Of a DNA stretch of 64,000 nt, positions 29,179-38,289 are shown one piece after another. The notes beneath the pieces are model-generated. The model ran no database searches and had not been told where the DNA came from. It saw only the letters and a program-made list of their open reading frames with translations. The DNA is from CAVSLM01 sp963728895 (lineage in GTDB: Bacteria > Pseudomonadota > Gammaproteobacteria > JBBQDK01), in contig CAVSLM010000011.1 of NCBI GenBank assembly GCA_963728895.1, forward strand, positions 124,001 through 188,000, read 5' to 3'. Positions within the stretch are counted from its first letter, which is position 1. Each line of letters opens with the position of its first letter. Position numbers and translations under genes: made by a program.

Positions 29179-30531
29179 TCAGCCGAAGCGTGGCAGGCGT
29201 TCGATGGCCTCCCGCACCGCCTGTTCCGGGTAGTCGTAGTCCTCCAGGTCGCCGGCGAAATACTTGTCGTAGGCCGCCATGTCGAAATGTCCATGCCCGG
29301 ACAGATTGAACAGAATCACCCGCGGCTCTCCGGTGCGCTTGCACTCCAGCGCCTCGTCCATGGCGGCGCGTATGGCGTGGCACGACTCCGGCGCGGCAAT
29401 GATTCCTTCGCTGCGCGCGAACTGCACGCCGGCCTCGAACGTGGCGAGCTGGGGAACCGCGATCGCCTCCAGCAGCCCCTCGTGGTAGAGCTGGCACAGC
29501 AGCGGTGAGTCGCCGTGGTAGCGCAGCCCGCCGGCATGGATGCCCGGGGGACAGAAGTCGTGCCCCAGGGTGTACATCTTCATGAGTGGCGTGAGGCCGA
29601 CGGCATCGCCGTAGTCGTAGGTGTATACGCCGCGGGTCAGGGTCGGACAGGAGCTCGGTTCCACCGCCATCAGGCGGATGCGTCGCCCGGCGGCCTTGTC
29701 GGCGAAGAACGGGAAGGCGATGCCGCCGAAGTTCGAGCCTCCGCCGCAGGCCGAAAGCACGAGATCGGGGTACTCGCCGACGCTTTCGAGCTGTTTCTTC
29801 GCCTCCAGCCCGATCACCGTCTGGTGCAGCAGCACGTGGTTGAGCACCGAGCCCAGGCTGTAGTTGGTGTCCTTGCGCGATGCGGCCTCCTCGACCGCTT
29901 CGGAAATGGCGATGCCGAGCGATCCCGGGCTGTCGGGGTCATCGGCCAGGATCTGGCGACCGGCGGCAGTCCGGTCGGTGGGGCTTGCGAACACCTCCGC
30001 GCCCCAGGTCTGCATCATGGAGCGGCGGAAGGGCTTCTGCTCGTAGCTCACCTTCACCATGTACACGCGCACCTGCAAGCCGAACATCTGTCCGGCCAGC
30101 GCGAGCGCCGAGCCCCACTGCCCGGCCCCGGTTTCGGTGGCAAGGCGCCGGATGCCGGCTTCGCGGTTGTAGTACGCCTGCGCCACGGCGGTGTTGGGCT
30201 TGTGCGAGCCCGCGGGGCTCACGCCTTCGTACTTGTAGTAGATGCGGGCAGGCGTTCCCAGCAGGGCCTCGAAGCGTCGCGCGCGGTACAGCGGAGAGGG
30301 ACGCCAGAGCCGGTAGGCCTCGCGCACCGGCTCCGGAATGGGGATCCAGCGCTCGCCGCTCACCTCCTGTGCGATCAGCGCATCGGGGAAGATGGCCGCC
30401 AGTGCGTCCGGGCCGAGCGGCTTGCCGTCGGGGGCGAGCACCGGCGCCGGCGGATTCGGCATGTCGGCGACCACGTTGTACCAGTGCGTGGGGATGTCCG
30501 ACTCTTCGAGCAGAATCTTGGTCTGCGACAT
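29179..30531 (-). CDS. Tryptophan synthase beta-like protein, TrpB2 type
   Basis: A 450-residue PLP enzyme. The lysine motif GSHKPNTA is in YEGVSPAGSHKPNT, and the PLP-phosphate loop is GGGSNFGG. The long N-terminus (PTHWYNVVADMPNPPAP) and C-terminal extension mark TrpB2 rather than TrpB1. TrpB2 forms tryptophan from indole and serine, or acts as a serine deaminase, without needing TrpA. No trpA or other trp gene is nearby. Start ATG 30531; homology begins at MSQTKILL, although the frame is open far upstream. Confidence 0.9.
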   Translation of the reverse strand: MSQTKILLEESDIPTHWYNVVADMPNPPAPVLAPDGKPLGPDALAAIFPDALIAQEVSGERWIPIPEPVREAYRLWRPSPLYRARRFEALLGTPARIYYKYEGVSPAGSHKPNTAVAQAYYNREAGIRRLATETGAGQWGSALALAGQMFGLQVRVYMVKVSYEQKPFRRSMMQTWGAEVFASPTDRTAAGRQILADDPDSPGSLGIAISEAVEEAASRKDTNYSLGSVLNHVLLHQTVIGLEAKKQLESVGEYPDLVLSACGGGSNFGGIAFPFFADKAAGRRIRLMAVEPSSCPTLTRGVYTYDYGDAVGLTPLMKMYTLGHDFCPPGIHAGGLRYHGDSPLLCQLYHEGLLEAIAVPQLATFEAGVQFARSEGIIAAPESCHAIRAAMDEALECKRTGEPRVILFNLSGHGHFDMAAYDKYFAGDLEDYDYPEQAVREAIERLPRFG

Positions 30532-30859
30532 GTCAGTCTCCAGTGTTCCTGGTGCGGGTGAGGCCCCTGGCGTTGCCCAGCCGGCGACACCCGGAAGAAG
30601 GGCGGACACGCAGTGCGCTGCGCCATGTTTCATGGTTCGCGCCAGAGGCATGACAGTTTCGCGTCCGAAAGGCGACGGCAGTTTGCGCACGGTGTCGTTC
30701 TCTGCTGCGGCGACCATCGACCGGCTCGCCGGTGGGCAGTGTTTTTGTCGGAACTGCGCGGCGCAAATTCGGTCACAGCAGGCGTGTGTCAGGCCTGGTG
30801 TCCCATTTCTTCGGCCCTCACAACGACTGCGCCACACGCCCAAAACTGCGCCCGGACGG

Positions 30860-30875
30860 TGGCATAGAACTTGCC
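30860..30875 (+). promoter_or_regulatory. Sigma-54 (-24/-12) promoter of the prkA operon
   Basis: TGGCATAGAACTTGCC: GG and GC separated by ten bases, matching TGGCAY-N6-TTGC. It is about 140 bases upstream of the prkA ATG. In E. coli the homologous yeaGH operon is sigma-54/NtrC-controlled, so the match fits the family. Enhancer sites could not be identified. The remaining parts of 30532-31016 hold no gene. Confidence 0.75.
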
Positions 30876-31016
30876 GCTGCAATCGCATACTTTGCGCTTG
30901 GATGCGGCGCAGAAAGGCGCTATAAGTATACCAAGACAGTAGAAGAGAAGAAGAACGACAACGGAGACGAACGCCATGCCGAAGTAGCTGAGCGATCCAT
31001 TTACAGGAGATCGGTT

Positions 31017-32948
31017 ATGACTGAAAAGAGGTCCCAGTTTGCAGAGCTGATCGCCAAAGATCGGACACGTCGGGAAAGCCAAGAGTGGCGCGGCACCTTT
31101 CTCGAATACCTCGATAAAGTCAAGGCCGATCCCACACTCCCCAAGCTTGCGCACGCGCGCATCTACGACACCGTGATGGGCGACGGCGTCGCCACCATCA
31201 CCGATTCCGACAATCCCCGCATCCGGCGACTGTTCGGCGACGAGCCGCTGAAGGTCTACGCCTTCTTCAGCGGCGAGTTCTTCGGTATCGAGCCCACCAT
31301 CGCCCAGGTCGTGCGCTATTTCCACTCGGCGTCGATGCACGGGGAGGAAAGTCGTCAGGTGCTCTATCTCATGGGCCCGGTCGGCGCCGGCAAGAGCTCG
31401 CTGGTCGAGCGCGTGCAGCGCGGACTCGAACAGAGCGCGCCCGTGCACGCCATCGAAGGCTGCCCCATGGCCGAGGAGCCGCTGCACCTCATTCCCAAGC
31501 AGCTGCGCGGCGAGTTCGAAAAGATGCTCGAGGCGCACATCGAAGGCGAGCTGTGCCCGGTGTGCCGCCATCGCCTGAAGGAGGAATTCCACGGCCGGTA
31601 CGAGGACGTGCCGGTGGTTACCGTGGCTTTCTCTCGTCACGAGCGCCGCGGCGTGGGCGTGGTGCCGCCCGTCGACCCGAACAACCAGGACACTTCGGTG
31701 CTCATCGGCTCGGTGGACATCTCCAAGCTCGACACTTTTTCCGAGGGCGATCCGCGCGCGCTGGATCTCAACGGCGCGTTCAACGTCGGCAACCGCGGCA
31801 TGACCGAATTCATCGAGGTATTCAAGAACGAGCCCGAGTACCTGCACACCATGATCACGGCGACCCAGGAGAAGTTCATTCCCGCCCCGGGACGTCACGG
31901 TACGGTGTATGTCGATACCTGCATCATCGCGCACTCCAACGAAGCGGAATGGCACCGCTTCAAGGGCGATCCCACCAACGAGGCGATACTCGACCGCATC
32001 GTCGTGGTGAAGGTGCCGTACAACCTGCGTCTTTCCGAGGAGATCAAGATCTATCGCAAGCTGCTCGACAAGTCGGACTTCCGGGCCCATATCGCGCCCC
32101 ATACGCTCGAGCTCGCGGCGATGTTCTCGATCCTGAGCCGGCTCGAGGGCAGCAACAAATGCGATCTCATGACCAAGCTGCGCCTCTATGACGGCGAAGA
32201 CGTGGTCGAGAAGGGCAAGACCGTCAAGATCAACGTGCGCGAGCTCCAGGAGGAGGCGCGCCGCGAGGGCATGTTCGGCATCTCCCCGCGCTTCATCATG
32301 AAGGCCATCGACAACGCGCTTGCCGAGAACTCGGAAGGCATCAATCCGGTGAACGTGCGTGAGGCGCTGGTCAACATGGTCAAGGCCGCCGACCTGCCCG
32401 ACGACACCCGCAAGCGTTATCTGGAATTCCTGCAGGACATCCTGCACAAGGTGTATCTCGAGCTGCTGGAGAAGGAGATCACCAAGGCGTTCGTCTACTC
32501 CTTCGAAGAGCAGTCGGAAGCGCTGTTCCAGAACTACCTGGACCATGCCGAGGCCTACGTCAACAAGACCCGCGTCAAGGACCGCAACACGGGAGAGGAT
32601 CTGCAGCCCGACGAGGGCTTCCTGAAATCGGTCGAGGAGCAGATCGCCATCATGGGCTCGGCTGCGCAGGGCTTCCGCCAGGAGGTGATGGCCTATCTGT
32701 GGGCGAAGAGCCGGCGCGGTGAGAAGGTCAGCCACTTTTCCTACGAGCCGTTGAAGGAGGCCATCGAGCGCAAGCTCATGAGCTCGGTGCGCGAGATGAG
32801 CCGGGTCATCACCAAGGCGCGCACCCGCGACGAGGAACAGATGAAGAAGTACGGGGATCTGGTCAAGGCACTGCTGGAGCGCGGCTACAACGAGCATTCG
32901 GCGGAAGTGGTCCTGAAGTACGCCGCCAACAATCTCTGGAAGGACTGA
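31017..32948 (+). CDS. prkA: PrkA serine protein kinase (YeaG)
   Basis: A 643-residue protein with AAA+ Walker A GPVGAGKS (120-127), the PrkA core (HSASMHGEESRQ, LYLMGPVGAG) and the C-terminal kinase-like region. Similar in length to E. coli YeaG (644). A ribosome site (AGGAGA) is 7 bases before ATG 31017. First gene of prkA-yeaH-spoVR. The E. coli protein acts in nitrogen-starvation and stationary-phase adaptation. Sigma-54 promoter upstream (30860-30875). Confidence 0.95.
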   Translation: MTEKRSQFAELIAKDRTRRESQEWRGTFLEYLDKVKADPTLPKLAHARIYDTVMGDGVATITDSDNPRIRRLFGDEPLKVYAFFSGEFFGIEPTIAQVVRYFHSASMHGEESRQVLYLMGPVGAGKSSLVERVQRGLEQSAPVHAIEGCPMAEEPLHLIPKQLRGEFEKMLEAHIEGELCPVCRHRLKEEFHGRYEDVPVVTVAFSRHERRGVGVVPPVDPNNQDTSVLIGSVDISKLDTFSEGDPRALDLNGAFNVGNRGMTEFIEVFKNEPEYLHTMITATQEKFIPAPGRHGTVYVDTCIIAHSNEAEWHRFKGDPTNEAILDRIVVVKVPYNLRLSEEIKIYRKLLDKSDFRAHIAPHTLELAAMFSILSRLEGSNKCDLMTKLRLYDGEDVVEKGKTVKINVRELQEEARREGMFGISPRFIMKAIDNALAENSEGINPVNVREALVNMVKAADLPDDTRKRYLEFLQDILHKVYLELLEKEITKAFVYSFEEQSEALFQNYLDHAEAYVNKTRVKDRNTGEDLQPDEGFLKSVEEQIAIMGSAAQGFRQEVMAYLWAKSRRGEKVSHFSYEPLKEAIERKLMSSVREMSRVITKARTRDEEQMKKYGDLVKALLERGYNEHSAEVVLKYAANNLWKD

Positions 32949-32957
32949 CCCTTCGTA

Positions 32958-34139
32958 ATGGTCGACTCGGTCATTCGTCCGCACTCGGGTTCCGACGCAC
33001 TGCGTTCGGATCGCAGTGCGGGAGATCGCCTGCGCCATCGCCAGAAGGTGCGCCAGGCGATCCGCGAGAATATCGCCGACATCGTCGCCGAGGAGTCCAT
33101 CATCGGCCAGAGCCGCGACAAGATCGTCAAGGTGCCGATCCGCGGCATTCGCGAATACCACTTCATCTACGGGGAGAACAACCCCGGTGTGGGCACCGGC
33201 AACGGCAAGACCCAGCCGGGCCAGGTGGTGAGCGAGGGCGAAGGTCAGGGCACCGGCACCGCCGGCAACCAGCCCGGCGTGGACTACTACGAGACGGAGA
33301 TCACCCTCGAAGAGCTGGTGGACATCATGTTCGAGGATCTCGAGCTGCCGGACATGGAGCGCAGGCGGCTGCGCGAGGTGCCGGTGGAGAGCGCCCGCAA
33401 GCGCAAGGGCTTTCGCAAGGTCGGCATCCGGGTGCACCTCGACAAGAAGCGCACCGCGATGGCGCGCATCCGTCGCAAGGTGGCGACGCGTACCGCTCTG
33501 ACCGCCGAGCCGTCGGCCGATCGTTTCCCGTTTCACCGCGACGATCTGAAGTACCGGCGCATGATGCGCGACGTGCGCTTCCAGTCCAACGCCGTGGTGC
33601 TGTGCATCATGGACACCTCCGGCTCGATGGACACCATGAAGAAGTATCTGGCACGCAGCTTCTTCTTCCTGCTGTATCAGTTCGTGCGCACGCGCTACCA
33701 GAACGTCGAGGTGGTATTCATCGCCCACGACACCCAGGCGCGCGAGGTGACGGAGGAGGAATTCTTCACCAAGGGCGAGTCCGGCGGGACCATGATCTCC
33801 TCCGGGTACAACCGGGCGCTGGAGATCATCGACGACCGCTACCACCCGTCGCTGTGGAACGTCTATGCCTTCCACTGCTCGGATGGCGACAACTGGCACT
33901 CGGACAATCCCGGCGCCCTCAAGGCGGCGCAGGCGCTGTGCGAGGTGTGCAATCTGTTCGGCTACGGGGAGATCAAGCCGCTCAACTCCGGCTCCTATGG
34001 CGACTCGCTGCTGGAGCTGTTCGACCGACTCGATGCCCCCAACTTCCATGCGCTGATGATCGAGCACAAGGAGGACATCTGGCCGAGCTTCCGCGAGTTC
34101 CTGGCACGCGAGCGCAAGAGCGCCGCAGTGGCCGACTGA
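32958..34139 (+). CDS. yeaH: YeaH/YhbH-family VWA protein
   Basis: A 393-residue protein. A charged N-terminal part (RHRQKVRQAIRENIADIVAE) precedes a Gly-rich stretch (NPGVGTGNGKTQPGQVV) and a von Willebrand A domain with MIDAS DTSGSM, matching DUF444 proteins. Starts nine bases after the prkA stop. Works with PrkA and SpoVR in an undefined complex. Confidence 0.93.
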   Translation: MVDSVIRPHSGSDALRSDRSAGDRLRHRQKVRQAIRENIADIVAEESIIGQSRDKIVKVPIRGIREYHFIYGENNPGVGTGNGKTQPGQVVSEGEGQGTGTAGNQPGVDYYETEITLEELVDIMFEDLELPDMERRRLREVPVESARKRKGFRKVGIRVHLDKKRTAMARIRRKVATRTALTAEPSADRFPFHRDDLKYRRMMRDVRFQSNAVVLCIMDTSGSMDTMKKYLARSFFFLLYQFVRTRYQNVEVVFIAHDTQAREVTEEEFFTKGESGGTMISSGYNRALEIIDDRYHPSLWNVYAFHCSDGDNWHSDNPGALKAAQALCEVCNLFGYGEIKPLNSGSYGDSLLELFDRLDAPNFHALMIEHKEDIWPSFREFLARERKSAAVAD

Positions 34140-34155
34140 AGGGTGGCGGCAGGCG

Positions 34156-35586
34156 ATGAACCGCAACTGGACCATCAAGGATCTCGAGACCTGGGACGCA
34201 CGGATCCGCGAGAAGGTCGAGGCATTCGGGCTGTCCTGTTTCCCCCAGGAATTCGAGGTCTGCGATCCGGAGGAGATGCTGGGCTACATGGCCTATCAGG
34301 GCATGCCCGCGCACTATCCACACTGGTCGTTCGGCAAGTCCTACGAGAAGCTCAAGACGCTCTACGAATACGGCGTGTCGGGCCTGCCCTACGAGATGGT
34401 GATCAACGCACGCCCCTCGCTCGCCTATCTGATGCGCGACAACACCCTGTGCCTGCAGATCCTCACCATGGCACACGTCTACGGTCACAACGATTTCTTC
34501 AAGAACAATTTCACGTTCCGCGACACACGGCCGGACCTGACGGTGAGCAACTTCAAGCTGCGTGCCGACCGGGTGCGTCACTACGTGGAGGACCCCTCCA
34601 TCGGGCTGCAGAAGGTCGAGGAGGTGCTGGACGTTGCACATGCGCTGTCGCTGCAGTGCCGGCGCAACACCGCGATCCGCAAGGTGCCCCGCGACGAGCA
34701 GCAGGAGCGGGCGCTGCAGCGTGCACAGCCGCCACACGATCCCTACCAGCGCATCCACAAGCCGGCACGCTACGACGCGCCGGACCTGGGCAAGCTGCCG
34801 CTGGAGCCTGAAGAGGACATCCTGCTGTTCATCGCCGAGTACAATCCCTATCTCGAGGGCTGGCATAAGGACCTGCTGCAGATCGTGCACGAGGAGGCGC
34901 AGTACTTCATTCCCCAGATCGAGACCAAGATCATGAACGAGGGGTGGGCCAGCTACTGGCACCACAAGATCATGAACAGCCTGGATCTGCCGGAGGGCCT
35001 CTATCTGGAGTTTCTGGTACACCACAACCAGGTCGTGCGCCCGCATCCGGGCGGCATCAATCCCTACCACCTGGGTTTCCGGGTCTGGCACGACATCGAG
35101 CGGCGCTTCGACCAGCCGACCGACGAGGAAATCGCGCGCTACGGCCGGCCCGACAAGTCGGGCATGAGCAAACTGTTCGAGGTGCGCGAGACCGACCGCG
35201 ACGCCTCGTTTCTGCGCCGCTTCCTCACCGAGGAGCTGATGGCCGAGCTCGACATGTTCGAGTACCGTCGCCAGGACGACAAGGTCGTGGTGTCCAACAT
35301 CTCCGACGAGGACCACTGGGAGACGGTCAAGGAATCCCTGCTGCGCAACGTCGGGATGGCGACCGTGCCGGTGATTCGCATCATGGACGCCGATTTCCGC
35401 CACAATCGCGTGCTGCTGCTGCGCCACGAGCACGATGGCCGCGACCTGCAGCGCGAATACCTGGAGAAGACGCTGGGCTTCGTCTATCGCTTGTGGGCAC
35501 GTCAGGTGCTGCTGGAAACCCTGGTCGGCGGCAAGCCCGTCACCTTCTCCTACGACGAATCCGGCTTCGGGCAGTCGCGGGGCTGA
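34156..35586 (+). CDS. ycgB: SpoVR/YcgB family protein
   Basis: A 476-residue SpoVR protein. Conserved blocks: HYPHWSFGKSYEKLKTLYEY, YEMVINARPSLAYLMRDNT, AHVYGHNDFFKNN, HEEAQYFIPQIETKIMNEGW, LHHNQVVRPHPGGINPY-like region. SpoVR is cytosolic and co-conserved with PrkA/YeaH; biochemical role unknown. Third gene of the operon, 16 bases after yeaH; followed by a repeat that likely ends the transcript. Confidence 0.93.
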   Translation: MNRNWTIKDLETWDARIREKVEAFGLSCFPQEFEVCDPEEMLGYMAYQGMPAHYPHWSFGKSYEKLKTLYEYGVSGLPYEMVINARPSLAYLMRDNTLCLQILTMAHVYGHNDFFKNNFTFRDTRPDLTVSNFKLRADRVRHYVEDPSIGLQKVEEVLDVAHALSLQCRRNTAIRKVPRDEQQERALQRAQPPHDPYQRIHKPARYDAPDLGKLPLEPEEDILLFIAEYNPYLEGWHKDLLQIVHEEAQYFIPQIETKIMNEGWASYWHHKIMNSLDLPEGLYLEFLVHHNQVVRPHPGGINPYHLGFRVWHDIERRFDQPTDEEIARYGRPDKSGMSKLFEVRETDRDASFLRRFLTEELMAELDMFEYRRQDDKVVVSNISDEDHWETVKESLLRNVGMATVPVIRIMDADFRHNRVLLLRHEHDGRDLQREYLEKTLGFVYRLWARQVLLETLVGGKPVTFSYDESGFGQSRG

Positions 35587-35708
35587 TGCGCATTTCCATC
35601 GGGACAAGCAGCCTCATGCCGCGCACGTTACGAGCGCGGCGGACCGACCTCACAATCATGTAGCGTGTTCACAGGTGCACCGTTCCGACGTGCCCCTCAA
35701 CTGTCCCT

Positions 35709-35793
35709 GGCCGGGAACCTCACCGGCATCCCGTCCCCGCAATCGATTCACTTACAGGCCAGCCGCTCGCCGGCTGGTGGGATTTCCGGGCTA
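35709..35793. repeat. Dispersed palindromic repeat, copy G
   Basis: GCCGGGAACCTCACCGGCAT at the left and GGTGGGATTTCCGGGCTA at the right, with CCAGCC/GGCTGG arms between. It sits between the convergent SpoVR operon and the unknown minus-strand gene, and supplies that gene's stop codon (35748-35750). Confidence 0.65.
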
Positions 35794-36278
35794 GTCCAGT
35801 AGACTTCCGTTCCCAGGCGCAGAAACTCCTGGTAGGGCAGGTAATGACTGCCATCGCAGGAGAAGTTGAGACCCACACAGCCGTTCACGACGTTGATGGA
35901 GCCCGAGCGCAGGTAGATGTTCGCATCGCCGTGGCGCAGCGCGCGAAACAGCTCGAGGATGCGCGCGATGTCGTCCTGAGGTATCACCGCCAGGTCCGTG
36001 TAAAGACAATTGGCGTAGCCCGCATAGAGCTCCGGTCCGAGGAATTCCTCCTTGACGTGCACGCGATAGCGCAAGGGGTCATCGAGCGACCACAGCGTCA
36101 CCTGTCCGCTGGAGAAGTGCACCTTGGCGTGGAAGATTCCGTGACTCGCGAACAGTACCGTCACGCGCTGCAATACCTCGTCCATGCGGACATCGAACTC
36201 GTTGTCCACACGCTCCTGATCGTACAGAAAACGCCGGACCGACGGGTCGCCGCGGATCTGCAACCAGCGTTGAGACAT
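35748..36278 (-). CDS. Hypothetical protein (176 aa) ending in repeat sequence
   Basis: MSQRWLQIRGDPSVRRFLYD start with GGGAGGA before ATG 36278. Soluble, mixed alpha/beta, no known motif; possible compact regions SHGIFHAKVHFSSGQVTLW and NVVNGCVGLNFSCDG. No family recognised. The last residues (SPEIPPAGERLACK) are encoded by repeat copy G, so the original C-terminus was probably replaced or lengthened. It converges on the prkA operon; the opposite side shares a 175-base gap with the DUF302 gene. Confidence 0.6.
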   Translation of the reverse strand: MSQRWLQIRGDPSVRRFLYDQERVDNEFDVRMDEVLQRVTVLFASHGIFHAKVHFSSGQVTLWSLDDPLRYRVHVKEEFLGPELYAGYANCLYTDLAVIPQDDIARILELFRALRHGDANIYLRSGSINVVNGCVGLNFSCDGSHYLPYQEFLRLGTEVYWTSPEIPPAGERLACK

Positions 36279-36453
36279 GAATCCTCCCGTAACGAAACGT
36301 CCCCGGGTGCGCACGTGCGCTATCCCGATGCGGCAGACTGCTGACGGCGAGGCTGCCGTTCCCGTGTTCCGGTAAAGCTAATGCAAGCATTGTTCCTTTG
36401 TGCTTCGATATACTGAGCGAAACCGATGGGGTGCAATGAACAGGAGGCAAGCA

Positions 36454-36840
36454 ATGTACGGATTCAACATCAGTGTTCAGGGTGACTTCGAAGCGGTGCT
36501 TGTACGTACAACCGAGGAGCTCAAGAAGGAAGGCTTCGGAGTGCTCACCGAGATCGACGTGCAGCGCACGCTCAAGGCCAAGCTTGGTGTGGACCGCCGG
36601 CCGTACCGCATCCTGGGCGCCTGCAATCCGCCGCTCGCGCATCAGGCACTCGAAGCCGAGCCCGACATCGGGCTGCTCCTGCCCTGCAACGTGATTGTCC
36701 GAGAGGAGGAAGACGGGAGCGTTACCGTGGGCTTCATGGATCCGGCGGCGGTGCTGGGACTGGTGCAGCGTCCGGAGCTCGAGACGCTGGGGGTTCAGGT
36801 GCGCGAGCGCCTGGAAAAGGTGCGCGATGCCCTGCGCTGA
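36454..36840 (+). CDS. DUF302-domain protein
   Basis: A 128-residue protein beginning MYGFNISVQGDFEAVLVRTTEELKKEGFG-type, with LGVDRRPYRILGACNPPLAH and LLLPCNVIVREE, the DUF302 hallmarks. AGGAGG lies 6 bases before ATG 36454. A -10-like TATACT (36409-36414) is upstream with no good -35. DUF302 proteins bind small ligands or metals in an unknown way. Confidence 0.82.
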   Translation: MYGFNISVQGDFEAVLVRTTEELKKEGFGVLTEIDVQRTLKAKLGVDRRPYRILGACNPPLAHQALEAEPDIGLLLPCNVIVREEEDGSVTVGFMDPAAVLGLVQRPELETLGVQVRERLEKVRDALR

Positions 36841-36855
36841 GCGGGTCCCGAAACG

Positions 36856-37722
36856 TCAGGCGGCGCCCGCCGCCCGATCGGGGAAGATCATCTCGTAGGC
36901 TTCGTCGAAGCGCGCATCCGCCTCCTCCAGCACCGCGTCCAGGACGCTCACCGGCAGGTCGAGCCGGTCCCAGGCCTGCGGGTCGAGCGGCGGTGCCGCA
37001 TCGCTGGCGCCGGCCGTGCACCGCAGAGCGCCTGCGATCACGTCCGCGACGTGTGCCACGGCGGTCTCGAGCGGAAAGTCCTTGGCCTGCGCCGGGGTAT
37101 GGTGCAGTGCCACGGCTTCGATCAGCGCCGGCGGAAACCGCCAGCTCAGCATGAGCTCGCCCCCGAGCGCAGCATGGTCGAAGCCGATTACCCTGCGCTC
37201 TGCCTCGTGCAGCACCGCCCCGTCGTAACGCGCCTGCAGCAGGGCCTCGCGCGCCAGCTCCGGCAGCTTGCGATACAACAGCAGTGAGCCCAGGTCGTGC
37301 AGCAGGCCGAGCACGAAGTAGCGTTCGATGCTTTTCTCGCGGCGTTGCGCGGCGAGGGCGCGTGCCACCAGGCCCGTGTATACGCTGTGGTGCCAGAAGC
37401 TTCTCATGGACACCAGGTCGTTGGGCAGACCCTGGAACTGGCGCGCCACCGTGGTGGCAATGACGAGGTGCAGCAGATTCATCGTGCCGATGGCGGTAAT
37501 GGCGCGCGAGACCGTCTCGACCCGGCGCGGGAAGCCGTAGAATGCACTGTTGGCGATTTTCAGCAGGCGCGCGGTGAGCCCCGTGTCCTCGGACAACACC
37601 TTGCCGATGTCGCCCGCCGAGGCGCGCCTGTTGCCGATCATTTCGTTCGCGCGAATCAGCACATCCGGCAGCGAGGGAAGGTCCACCGTGCCGGCGATGA
37701 GCTCTGCGGGCGTCAGCGTCAC
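36856..37722 (-). CDS. HDOD-domain protein
   Basis: A 288-residue protein from GTG 37722: HDOD core with LPSLPDVLIRANEMI, LTARLLKIANSAFYGFPR, and the HD-like region FVLGLLHDLGSLLLYRKLPELA. HDOD proteins act in signalling and are often tied to c-di-GMP or chemotaxis systems. The start GTG overlaps the TGA stop of the upstream gene (GTGA, 37719-37722), a sign of translational coupling. Confidence 0.85.
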   Translation of the reverse strand: MTLTPAELIAGTVDLPSLPDVLIRANEMIGNRRASAGDIGKVLSEDTGLTARLLKIANSAFYGFPRRVETVSRAITAIGTMNLLHLVIATTVARQFQGLPNDLVSMRSFWHHSVYTGLVARALAAQRREKSIERYFVLGLLHDLGSLLLYRKLPELAREALLQARYDGAVLHEAERRVIGFDHAALGGELMLSWRFPPALIEAVALHHTPAQAKDFPLETAVAHVADVIAGALRCTAGASDAAPPLDPQAWDRLDLPVSVLDAVLEEADARFDEAYEMIFPDRAAGAA

Positions 37723-38045
37723 CAGCCGGACTCCTTCAGGCGTCGCAGCGCATGGATCATCAGCGCGTGTACCAGCGGATGATCGGGGTCGAGATGGCGG
37801 AAGCGTTGCGCCAGGACCGTCGCGGGCTCCGGTCCGATATCCTGCGGAAGATCCTGCGGCCGAAGCGCCGGGGGTGGGGAACACGGCTGGATGTCGACGG
37901 CTTCGATGCCGTGCAGCCGCAGCAGGCTCAGGTGGCTCGCGGTGAGCACAGTACCAGGTACGATCAGCTCGTGACCCTCCGCATCCCGCGCGGCGCTGCG
38001 CAGCACCATTCCTTCCTGCAACCAGTCGAGCTTCAACCGAGTCAT
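37719..38045 (-). CDS. Small hypothetical protein coupled to HDOD gene
   Basis: A 108-residue protein (MTRLKLDWLQEGMVLRSAARD) with a GxxL/VPGTVLTASHLSLLRLHGIEAVDI pattern seen at the N-terminus of HD-GYP-type signalling proteins. Overlaps the HDOD gene by four bases (GTGA). Start ATG 38045. Probably a signalling accessory; no known family name that I can assign. Confidence 0.65.
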   Translation of the reverse strand: MTRLKLDWLQEGMVLRSAARDAEGHELIVPGTVLTASHLSLLRLHGIEAVDIQPCSPPPALRPQDLPQDIGPEPATVLAQRFRHLDPDHPLVHALMIHALRRLKESGW

Positions 38046-38289
38046 CGTGGCAGTCCTACGCCTTCCTGGCGGGCGGGTGTTGCGTCCGCTGCTCCGCGAC
38101 ACGCGTCCGGAGCGGCTATTCTAGTTCTACGAGCCGGCCGCAGGCGCTGCGGATGATTCTACCCGCCAGTGCAGGTACGGCCAAGTGTCGGCGCCGCGCG
38201 ACACCGGCGTGCGGGGTGGCGGGCGCCGCCGCGATGTTGGATCATCGCTGCCGTGCGTGCACGAGAGAACGCGTAGAGGACAAGATGTC

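Noticed and set aside
30789..34178. A 1129-codon open frame antisense to prkA and yeaH
   Set aside because: It mirrors the codon pattern of the real operon on the other strand and carries no motif; high-GC DNA gives such shadows often.
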